In this document: positions 11,242-20,846 of the stretch, piece by piece
Position numbering within the stretch: the stretch's first letter is position 1
Layout of the letters: every line of letters begins with the position of its first letter
DNA from: Gamsiella multidivaricata
Lineage: Eukaryota > Mortierellomycota > Mortierellomycetes > Mortierellales > Mortierellaceae
Reading direction: 5' to 3'
Assembly: GCF_025024155.1 (NCBI RefSeq)
Contig: NW_026251870.1
Coordinates: forward strand, 1 to 28,153
DNA: 28,153 nucleotides
The notes under the pieces: model-generated
Seen by the model: only the letters and a program-made list of their open reading frames with translations
What the model was told of the DNA's origin: nothing
Database searches by the model: none
Made by a program: the position numbers and the translations under genes

Positions 11242-14200
11242 TTATGCCTTGGTCGCTGGTTGCTCCTCGTTAACAGCCTTGCCGGCATCGCGCTCCTTGA
11301 TCAAGCTGCGAAGGTCCTCCAATCGCTGCTCGATCTTAGGGATCTCAGCCAGCTTGTGCTCGAGCATCTGGCGCTCCTCTTGAAGGGCAAGACGGCGCTC
11401 AGCATCCAGCTTCGTGAACACGTATCCTCCTTGGCCATCGTATTGAAGAATGTACTAGGGCCGCCGATATAAATACGTATTAGTAAAAAAATCCGATTGA
11501 AGGTACGAAATAAATATCAACGAGCCTCAGCCAGAAGACTTACGTTGTGATACTGCCACAGGGATGGGCGGTGAGAGACGGTCAGCAGGGAGATTCCGAG
11601 CTCTATAGATGACAAGTAGAGATATAGAGCGAGGATAACAGACAGGGTCAGTAAACTGAACAAAGAACACCAAAGTACATCAGAACATCGCATCCAGCAA
11701 GCAGATAGGCACACGTACTCATGCAATGAGTGTACATAATCTTTTCGACTTCCATGCTGACAGCACTCGTGCACTCATCTAGAATGGCATAGCGAGGGCG
11801 GTGGTAATAGAGACGAGCCATAGCAATCTAAAATGTGGCAGCGAGAGTCAAAGCGAGAAGCGTGCATTGTCATAATTAGTATAAAGAAATTAGCGATCCA
11901 TATAAAGCACACTGCAAGATGGATGGTATCAAAGACACAAATAATTACACGCTGCTTGTCTCCTCCAGAGAGAGCATCGCGCCATTCGCGCTCACGGTCC
12001 CAGCCACCCTCACGCTCGACAATGTTGTTAAGCTGGACGACTTCCAGGATTTCTTGAAGATCTTGATCGGTATAGCCGTTAGCTTTCATGTCCTCTACAG
12101 TGTCGGGGTAGATGATCTGGTCACGGAGGGTTCCGAGAGACAGATATGGACGCTGTGGAATATAGAAGATGTTCTTGGGGTGGGGGCGATGCACAGTGCC
12201 GCCTAAGTGTTTATCGCAGTTCATGATACCATGTAAAGGTTAGAGGCCTGCCAAAGGAGTGATAACAGGATCGATAAACAGGCTGAACACGACTAATGAT
12301 CTTACCATAGACAGGCCAAAGGCCACCAAGAATGCGGAACAAACTACTCTTGCCGCATCCGTTGGGACCGACGATCAACAAGTGCATGCCGGGCTTGACA
12401 TAGAAACTCAGCTTCTTGAGCAAGACATCTCCATTGGGCGAGACAATGGGGACGTCCATGAACTCGATCGTGTCGTCCTCGACAACATCGCCACGGCCAG
12501 AGAGAACCTTGGCGTTTTCTTCCGTGGAGGCCGACGAGACCAACCTCTTCTCGAATCGTCCGGCCTTAACGTCCTCAAAGACATCAAGCAGTTCCGATAC
12601 ACGGGCAGTGTAGCCAGCTAACTCTGTCACTTCCTTGTACGAGTACATGATACGACCGAATGCATCCGAGGAGCTCAACAACATGCGCCTGTTGGTGACG
12701 AAACCTACGAGGAGATAAAGTTAATATAGAAGAGTTTAGTATAGTGTAAATAAGGGCGACTTATCAAGGTAGAGAAAATGAAAACAAAGGAAGCAGTGCT
12801 ACCTTCAGTTCGTCCTCCAATATCGGCTCCTCCACTCTGTCCAGGCAGCTTGAAGAACACAGGGATGGAGCAGATTACAAGACCCATAGCGCCCCAGAAG
12901 TACTTGATGATAAAGTCCTCGAGCATCCCATGCCAGACACGCATGCGGAAGATACGGTTGACATGCTTGATGAGCGCAAAATAGTTCCTGTCCAAGATGG
13001 CCTTTTCGATCTCGTGGCCGCCAAAGAGCGCAATTTCCTCTGCGTTTTCAATGACACGCGAGTGTGTGAAACGGAATTCACCCTCTAGACGTTGTTCCTC
13101 CGCGACCATCTTGCCGAAGGGAGGTGTCAACGCGCGCAGCACCAATGCTGAGGCATGAAGTAGAGCGCTGACGCCAAAAAGTCCCTCGCCTCCGACGCTT
13201 TTCGAGAGCTGTACGTTGTAAATGATGACATCCAGGATTGGCTTGGCCAGGTTGGAGTAGAGCTCAGAAAGAGATGTGCAGAACTTGTTGACATCGACTG
13301 TGATACATCTGGGATTGAAGAAATGTAAAACGAGGGCGCTAGTTAGTCCTAGTATCAAGGACGGCTATGGCTGCGGACATTGCTCAAAATGAAGAGCAAC
13401 AAAAAGAAACATACTGGTCAGCGTTCTTGATGCGGTCATCTAGGTTACCGATCGCGTAGAAAGTCATGTCTGTGAGATATTGCTCGTGAATGTGGTTTGT
13501 GAGACGGGTGCGGAACTGGATTGCCAGTTTGCTCTGCATGTATGTCAACTGTGTTATTTATGGGTTCGTTATTGCGCAAGTATAGAATGCATAGCGAGGG
13601 AAAGAAGAATATAGTATCAGTATTATGGATCATAGGATAAAGGCGTTGGGTCAATTGAGAAGATACGGGCGTGCTTCTTGATCGCTTACCATGCTGTTAG
13701 TATATGTTGCGGGCACGGCCACGGTCATCCACCACAGGAGGCCAACCATGAAATCCTTGGCTTGCCCACGGACCAGTGCACTGACGATTCTGCCATCCAG
13801 GGCGGCAATGTAGACGGAAAGCATCGTTCTAAAGACTGTTGATCAAAAAAGGATACGAGACCAGATATATTAGTTGCCGGCAGGCAATTTTTTTGTCGTG
13901 CCCATGGGTTACACACGTGCGAGTAGACGACGTTGAGCAATCCTGCTCGGACCAGCAAATTGTCTTGGTCATCGCGATTCACGCAGAGCAGTATGCCGCC
14001 TTATAGACGAACATACAGATCCGGAAGGGTGACCGTGATTATGATACTGTGTAGCTGCTGTGTCGGTGCTCCTTGGCCAAACGCGCGTCCATGTATGTAT
14101 GTGTCTACGTCCACCCATGACAGGTTAGAGAGGATGTTTCACGTACCAAGGAACCCAGAATGCACGACCAGCAACCAAAACTCCTTAGATCGCCATCCGG

Positions 14201-14621
14201 GGATGACCAGGCGCAGGATCCTCATGAAACGCTCAAAGAACACTCGGTCAACCTATGTCCGTAATCAGTATGCAGATATGGCTGAGTATGAAAAAGAGCG
14301 AAGGCGGGTTTGATGTGCAGACACGGTTTACTGGTCAAGTTGGTATTCAAGTTGGTGGCGGATAATGAGCCTTACAGCGACTTTGGCGCTCTTTCCGTCG
14401 CCCTTGGAGAGACCAGACTTTTTGGAGTCGCTCTTTTTGGGCTTGTGAGTGGCCATGCCATGGATGCGGAAGGCGAGGGTGGCGAGGATAGTGATCCAGA
14501 TTGAGCGCTTGACGGTTGAGCGGTTGTTGGAGTAGGCCTTGACGACCTTGGCCAGAACCGTCCTGAAGGCGACGGGGTCAAAGACGGCCGAGGTGACCGC
14601 GGGTTTTGAAAAGATGCCCAT
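11242..14621 (-). CDS. Peroxisomal ABC half-transporter, subfamily D (ALDP/Pxa type), 723 aa, 10 exons
   Basis: Imports very-long-/long-chain fatty acyl-CoA into peroxisomes for beta-oxidation, working as a dimer. Exons in coding order: 14621-14376, 14252-14147, 13835-13690, 13548-13415, 13308-12803, 12704-12306, 12202-11949, 11827-11719, 11602-11544, 11454-11242 (2172 nt, in phase). The N-terminal membrane domain holds the ABCD EAA-like motif (EEIALFGG, 301-308) and the DxRIxNxDQ loop. The ATPase has Walker [10 protein letters not shown] (492-499 region), signature LSGGDKQR (590-597, Asp where ALDP has Glu), Walker B YAILDE (610-615) followed by CTSAVS, and H-loop SHRPS (His644). The C-terminal [14 protein letters not shown] helix resembles ALDP/ABCD2 more than PMP70. 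Length fits ALDP (745). The frame opens upstream at a TTG; the first ATG is 14621. Confidence 0.96.
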
Positions 14622-15394
14622 GTGCCACAACCGGGATCAGACAGAGAAGTCTGAAGTTGAATGGGAGAAGAAGGAGGAGAGTGGAGAAAGAGGAGGTGAG
14701 ATTGGAAGAAAGGATGGAGTGGGGTGAGGATGAGGATCTTTGGTGGCGGAGAGGGTGGGGGAGAAGAAAAGAGAAAGGAAGAGCGAAAAAGGGCAAGACC
14801 GTCCCTCGTGGGAGTTGATCACATCATATAGACAGAAGGAGCCTCCCTATGCGCACCCATCACAGCCATACGCACATAACATCCCCCTCTCCCTCTTCAC
14901 TCCCCTCCTTCGCTGTCTGGTGGGTGTGTAGATATTCGCGCCACAAGCTGGTCCTGGTTTCCAGCTGCGACTATCACGTGTCAGATAGATGAAGCTACCT
15001 CTAGCTGCTGCAAGCGATGGGAGGCAGCGCCAGCACTGGTTCTAAGACCGGTCCAGGTGCTTGGTGCTACTGGCACCAATTACTTCTTGCACCAGTGCCA
15101 ATGTCGCCAATGTCGCTGTTATTGAAGCTCTGCTCCTGCCCCTCTTTCTGTCGTTGCCTGTCCTCCCTTCTTCAGCCATTGCCCATGGAACACGGATTTT
15201 TCTTGTACTCTCAGGCGCTGAACCCTATTACAGATCGCAGTTTTTTTGTCATTCCCACATGCTAATTACACCTCCACAACCACGCACTCAACTCTAAAGC
15301 TCATATCGAATCTTCATATCTTATATCATCCACATCCATCTGCTTTAGTCTAGTCTACTGTTACTGTAGACTGCCCAATGCACCGCAACTTCAT
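14622..15394. promoter_or_regulatory. ABCD promoter region and 3' flank of the secreted-protein gene
   Basis: 773 nt without a supportable gene. From about 14658 to 14795 the plus strand is almost pure purine (GAAGGAGGAG units). Read in the direction of the ABCD gene this is a pyrimidine-rich leader like that of the bHLH gene. Short frames here are compositional artefacts. A CACGTG site lies at 14975-14980. Confidence 0.45.
14975..14980. promoter_or_regulatory. CACGTG E-box upstream of the ABCD transporter gene
   Basis: The hexamer lies in ATCACGTGTC, 354 bp upstream of the ABCD start codon. A bHLH factor encoded in this window has class B DNA-contact residues, so it could bind here. One hexamer is weak evidence, since CACGTG also occurs in an intron near 13914 and inside Med5 coding sequence near 23720. 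Confidence 0.3.
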
Positions 15395-17551
15395 TCATCC
15401 GACTGCTGCAGCTGGTCCCTCCTCCTTCAGTTCCTTGTCAAAGTCTCTGTCATCCATATCGTCCTTGCCGTCATATCTATCCGTCTCCATGCCTCGTGTC
15501 GCTCGCCAGACATTGGAGCAAGCCTGCAGTGAGTTAGCCTGTGCGAACATGAACGGTACATACTCGGACAACTCCTGCAGTATCCTGAAACGCGTAGATT
15601 GGGATTTACGCAAGATTTCCTGAAGCGATATCTGGAGAGATTCGACCGCCTTGCTCTTCACTACTGCGTCCCCATCCTCGTCCCATAAGGCGGCAGCCTC
15701 TGCCAAGCCTTGAATACTTGACTGCAAGCGTGCAAGGACGACCTTATCAGCATGCTTCTTTCTAGAAACGAATCCAATTTTCTTGAGGACATAAGCCAAC
15801 GAGCCCCGATAAGCCCCCGCCAAAAGGTCGCATTGTAGACTAGACCTGCTTCTGGCAGTCAGGGCATCAGAATCAATAAAGCCCTTGGACCCTTCAGGAT
15901 CGCGCGACGCAAACGAAGATGTTGAAGGGAAGCCGCTCAACACGCAGCTGTACAACCTGTGCACCTTGAACTCCAGCTGCTGTAGTGGGCCAAGCGATGT
16001 CTTCATCACGCTGTAGGCACTCGAGGAAAGCACGTCCTTGATCATCTTGACCAGGATAGCTACTACCATCTCCAGCTGACGCAGTTCGACATCGGCCCTG
16101 TCCTCGAATGGTTTTTTCAAATGATCCTGAATCCTTTCAACATATTGCAATAGAGTCATCTGGACTATTTTAGCGCCCGTTGTTGGTTGATCCCACCATG
16201 TCCTAAGATTCTCTTCCGCGGCTCTAGTAGATCTGATGGCATCTTCCAAGAGCGGCTGACAACCTGCGTACATGGCAGCTAGAGTGTTCGTCGAATCCTG
16301 CCCCATCCCGATCCGGATGGAAGGGTCCTTTCCCCTCGTGGTCAATGCTAGATGACTGTAAATCAGTTGCTCAAAGTCCGATACGGACTCTTTACGCACC
16401 GCCATCCGCACAGCGCTCTTTTGTACATTCTCTTGGCATGCTTGAAGCACATCCCCTGCTCCGATCGCCAATCTCATCATGTTCGCCAAAGATGCTATGT
16501 CCTCGGACGAGTCCAAGTGCTCTAGCTGCTCTGTCAATTCTTGAGTACCTTGATGAGTCAGATAAGCGCCTGCGATCTGGAACTGTAACGACGACAGCGT
16601 TGTCTGCAACAAAGGTTTGTTCGTAGTCATGGATTCGGAATCGCCAGCAGCCGCGATACGAGCCTCGATCTTGAACTTGATTTGACCAAAGTAGACATCG
16701 TACAGCGTCTGCACAGCCTTGCAGCTTGGCCGCGGCTTGGAGGCCTTTAAGTCGAAAAAGGAGGATTCATTCTCGCATCTAACCAGGTCACCGGCGTGTC
16801 GGCGCAATATCTCTGCCTTTGCAATCACATTGAGAAGATAGGTTTGGACTGTTCGCTCAGGCAAGTACTGAGAGATGTGGTGGAAGCCGATCAAACCCGT
16901 CTCAAGTGTGCGCATCGCCGTCACCATCGATTGGTGGTCGTCAGCTCGGGATGGCATAATGAGAATCTTAGTTAGAGGTTCAAGCACGGGAGACTGGTCC
17001 GGATACGTTGCAAGGACATCATTTATCTCCCCCAGCAGGGCGAACGATGCATCCACTGCAGCATCGACGGAAACCGTGCAGTCGTATGGCTTTCCATCTT
17101 GAGATTTTCTGCTTGATGTGGCCTCGGAGTGACTTTGGAAGGTGGGTGTGTCGAATGCAGACTCGAGGTCCTCTAGGCGGACCTTTCCTCGGCCAGATGC
17201 CTCGGAGCATCGTAAACCTTGATCCCGCAGCGGCCTGACGCCAGAAGCCGAAAAAGAATACTCAAGCGATCCCGACAGAAGATCAACCGTTTGGGCTATT
17301 CACCGGGTTCGTAGCACAAATAAATAAATGAGCATTTTACAAAGGTACAAAACACTAAGCGCGACTTAGGACGCGTTTACATGTGGGTACATACCATTTT
17401 TGCAAAGGTTGGGTGCCGCCCAAGTTACTTGCGCAGCATTGTTATTAGGCCCTGCATTAACCAAACTCCAGTTAGCGGTATACAAGGAGCTGGCTGTGAT
17501 GGCGACAACCACCAGTTGCGCAAGTCCTATCTTCGCTTGTTGTCTCTTCAT
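15395..17551 (-). CDS. Predicted secreted protein of unknown function, 685 aa, 2 exons
   Basis: I do not recognise a named family. Exon 1 is 17551-17395 and exon 2 is 17295-15395 (2058 nt, in phase; 99-nt intron, donor GTATGT). The start at 17551 gives a classical signal peptide: MKRQQAK, a hydrophobic core (IGLAQLVVVAITASSLY), then a likely cleavage after LVNA near residue 33. An ATG at 17719 is in frame but would bury that signal behind 56 residues. The mature part has about ten Cys (NLCKN, LRCSE, PYDCTV, VRCEN, PSCKA among them), N-glycosylation sequons, and a mostly alpha-helical look. The tail is acidic (about 660-685). A secreted helical protein peculiar to this fungal lineage fits best; an ectodomain anchored by an uncleaved N-terminal helix is the alternative. 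Confidence 0.78.
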
Positions 17552-17886
17552 TCGCAGGAATACGGTTTTGTTGCCTCCAGTTCGTTGAATCTCCGCTCTG
17601 AAAAGAAAGGACGTCTGCTGTGCTGTAACGGGGCCAAGACTCTGGTGGGTAAAAAGAAAGGCTGGTGATGACAGTCGATGAGATCGAATGAGAATCAAAG
17701 AATCCATTTGCTTTTCCATGCATCTTCATAAAAAGATATTGTCTCATTACTCCCCTGAATAGCTGCCCCTATTGGCTGCATTAGAGTCGATTCAGGGAGA
17801 AATAGCATCTCAAGCATTTCTGGGAGACACACATAGAGAGGAGACTTTATTCTTGTAATGGTTGCCGATATGCACCAGGGACGCAA
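17552..17886. other. Intergenic: APC8 3' UTR and promoter of the secreted-protein gene
   Basis: 335 nt. TTTATT at 17846-17851 (AATAAA on the minus strand) lies 36 nt past the APC8 stop and is its probable poly(A) signal. The rest holds leader sequence for the gene starting at 17551, including an in-frame upstream ATG at 17719. Nothing else is recognisable. Confidence 0.5.
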
Positions 17887-20440
17887 TTATTCCATGTCGT
17901 CCAAATCACCTGTATCAAGCACGCTTCGAATGTCGCGCAAGAGTGCCTTGGCATCTTCCTGGTGCTGCTCCGACGAGCATTGCATTGCCTCTGTAGCATA
18001 GTCCGACGCCGCTGTCAGGTTTCCCTTCTCACGTTCATACAATGCCAAAAAGATGCATGCCTCCGATGTGTCCTCCGATTCGCTCTAAGTAGCAAGCAGT
18101 AAAGAGTGGATTAAGACTGTAAGTGGTCGTGACAAGCAACAACCACAATATAGAAAAAGTGATGCACAGAATAACACACATAACAGACAAACGAACCTGT
18201 TCTTCCCGCAGCTGCTCCAGACTCTTTCGAAAGTAGTGCGCCGCTGCTTCTGTATCGCCAATCTTTTTGTACAGCTTCGGCAACTTCTTCAGAGCCATCT
18301 TCTCTTGGTCCGATCCTAGCAATGCTCTCGTGTAGCACTTGATGGCCGCCAGGTCCTGATCCAGATACTCGTAGCACTCGGCCATAGCACACCACATACG
18401 GCCGTCATAAGGTCGGATTGCCGTCGCTCTTTGATAGTAATTGAGGGCGTAATAATGCATCTTGAGCGCCTCATATGTCTGTCCTAATCCGTTCCATGCT
18501 CTGTAGTCCCGGTGATTATAATCTACATTCAAAAAATGAGTAAAAGCGATAGGCAACCGCTGCAAAAAAAAAAAAAAAAAAAAAAAAAAAGATATTCCTC
18601 ACTTAGACGCAAACTGAGACATACCTACTGCCCTCCTATAGGACTCCACGGCGGCATAGGTATTCTTCATCTCCAAATACTCGTGTCCAAGCAGCGTCCA
18701 TGCTGAGGCATAGCTCCTGTTGAACCGTAAAGCTCTCCTAAAGTATGTCACAGCCTTGTCGTGCTCGGCCTTCATGCTATAGTAGTTCCCAATGATGCAA
18801 CACGTTTCTGGCCGGTAGTTATCCGTCATGGCGCAACTGTGGGCCAGGAAACTGAGACGTGCCCGATTATCTGTGACAAACAAAACGTTCGAGAAGACAT
18901 CCAGACTGTCCAAGCGATGAGGATTCTCCTTGATCAGCTCCTCGAATGCCTTTGCCGCCTCTGGAAAATCTATTGTTTGAATGTGTAGGGTGTATGAGTC
19001 GACCTCTGGTAGCATATGAATTCTGTGAGGCGGGGGCCGTGGTGTAATACTGAATTATAGACAACTTCAGAGTCGTCCGTTACCTCTCGCATGATAGAGC
19101 GCTATTGCACGTTCACTCTTGACATAGGCGCTCTTGGGAAACGCTTCTGACAACTCTTGAAGCCACAATGCGCCATCTTCGTACTGATCACTAAATCGCT
19201 CCAGGGTGACATGAGACAGAAAGTAGGTCATCATGAAGCTGATCGGTAGCTCTGCTTTGATTTTCATGACCTGGAATGGCGAGGAATTTAATTGCATAAG
19301 ATTTCTCAGGCCAAGTATATGACATTTCGATGTCCAAACCAAATGATCTTTTTGCCATATCGCCAGCAAACTTACAGCAGCATATGAGGGTAGACAGGAA
19401 CCAAGGTCCAGCCATGCGCTCCAGTTGTACGGGTATTGGTTCACAGATTCCAATAAGACCACGACTGCAAGGCTCTTTCTTTGCTGTTTGATCAACACTA
19501 CACCGTACCTGATGAATGATGCGAATGAGAGCAGTGAGTTTAAGAGTATCCCTAAGAATCCGTTAATGTTCCATGAATTTCTTCCGCTTACAGATATTTA
19601 CAAAAAGCGTCGAGTGCGCCATCCTGGTAGCACTTAGACAGCTCCAAGGCAATCTTTTCGAGTTCCTTGTTGATCGCCATTCCGTTGTCTAACGGCCCTA
19701 TTTCAATAAGAATACCCGTGATTAGACACTCGTGGATCTAAAATCATGTCGAAACATTATCTATACCCTGTAATGGTCCTAAGTCGTGAATGGAGCCTTA
19801 CCCAATACTTCGAGGGTGTCCTGTTCCCGCTTTTTCTCTCCTACCTGCCAAAAACACATTTATGTAAGAATTCAGCCTCGAGAGTGCAGCAACCACGACA
19901 CCATCAGGACAGTTGGTTTCGTCCACTTACAAGATACTTTGAGTAGAGTCTTAGGAACCGCGACTTATGACCGGTGCATCCTTCCAGGACGGACGCACAC
20001 CGATCATACTCCTTCAGATCAAAGAATGTCTTGGCCATCAGGTACGCATCGAATTCCGTCAAATCAATGTCACTCGATGCCATGCTTGAGCTCAGACAGA
20101 GATCTTGAGCATATGCGGAGACGTATTCGCGCGACCCTTTGTCCTTTGAAGCTGAACTACTTAGAGATGGAAGACCATTAAGAGCCTCGGCTGCCCTGAG
20201 AAGGAACGAGGTGACAGGCATCAGAAATCCGTGGTAAGTCAGTGTGGAGAGTACTTCGCATCAAATGCGTACAGCTTCATAGATGAGATCTCTTATTCAT
20301 TGCCGCTGTACGTCCGGTACTTACCAGCGCGCTGCAAAGTACAATCCGCGCTCGTTGCAGGCCTGGACGGCTTCGCGGAGGTTGCCTTTTGCCTCTATGG
20401 TGTCTTCAGCCCAGGTGGTCGTTGCTGATGCAGCATCCAT
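17887..20440 (-). CDS. CDC23: Anaphase-promoting complex subunit 8 (APC8/CDC23), 572 aa, 9 exons
   Basis: TPR scaffold subunit of the APC/C E3 ubiquitin ligase, in the arc lamp that binds co-activators and APC10 and drives cyclin and securin destruction. Exons: 20440-20325, 20195-19931, 19844-19802, 19697-19592, 19508-19376, 19270-19084, 18969-18625, 18522-18197, 18084-17887 (1719 nt, in phase; human protein 597 aa). The N-terminal part reads ACNERGLYFAARWAAEAL, then LVGEKKREQDTLEVLGPL. Diagnostic TPR blocks follow: FPEAAKAFEELIKENPHRLD, LDVFSNVLFV, CCIIGNYYSMKAEHDKAVTYF, AWTLLGHEYLEMKNT, YRRAVDYNHRDYRAWNGLGQ. The C-terminus is short and acidic. Intron 7 (18624-18523) holds a 27-nt homopolymer, and the intron-8 donor is the weak GTTCGT. 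No other ATG lies in frame back to the stop upstream of 20440. Confidence 0.96.
18564..18590. repeat. 27-nt A homopolymer (T27 in the APC8 transcript sense) inside intron 7
   Basis: An uninterrupted run of 27 A on the plus strand. In the sense of APC8 it is a T27 tract about 41 nt before the 3' splice site. Such a tract is likely to vary in length between isolates and could act as an extended polypyrimidine tract; exact length may be affected by sequencing error. Confidence 0.9.
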
Positions 20441-20846
20441 GGGCGAATGGTCGGCTTCCTGGCAAGTTGGGGCTCCGTGACTGATGAGCTCTGCTGATTC
20501 CGCTGTGGAATCCTTGAAGGGCGTGAGTGTGCTCGGTTAATTCGACCACTCTGCTTCTACCTGTTGCACAGGATCAGGGCTTAAGCCAAAAGCCACCCCT
20601 GGAGCAACCCCTGGCATCGACTTCGCCTTTCGCCTTCTCCATTCACATCTCTAACACGCGTAGACTCATCAGCCCAGGAGGTCATCCAATAACCACCATT
20701 GCTATCTGCGCCAAGAGTCTTGCTAGCGACTACCATCCGAGCCGTCATCATACAGACGCACAAGGCACCGAATATTAAAAAGGCAGTGTTCCACAGACAC
20801 ACTTGAATAGGACCCAGGACCACCATTCTCAACTCGTAGTTACACT
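20441..20846. promoter_or_regulatory. Shared divergent promoter of APC8/CDC23 and MED5
   Basis: 406 nt separate the start codons of two head-to-head genes. The APC8 frame stays open upstream to about 20540 without an ATG. No obvious TATA box or strong motif is seen. Co-regulation is possible but not shown. Confidence 0.5.

Noticed and set aside
13836..14146. Possible extra exon in the 311-nt ABCD intron 2
   Set aside because: Exons 2 and 3 already join in phase and align without a gap to ALDP-type proteins, leaving no missing residues.
15395..17056. Relation of the secreted protein to KICSTOR subunit KICS2 (a short ESSFFDLK-like resemblance)
   Set aside because: Adding the first exon reveals a signal peptide and extracellular Cys pattern, which does not fit a cytosolic mTOR regulator; the resemblance is only a few residues.
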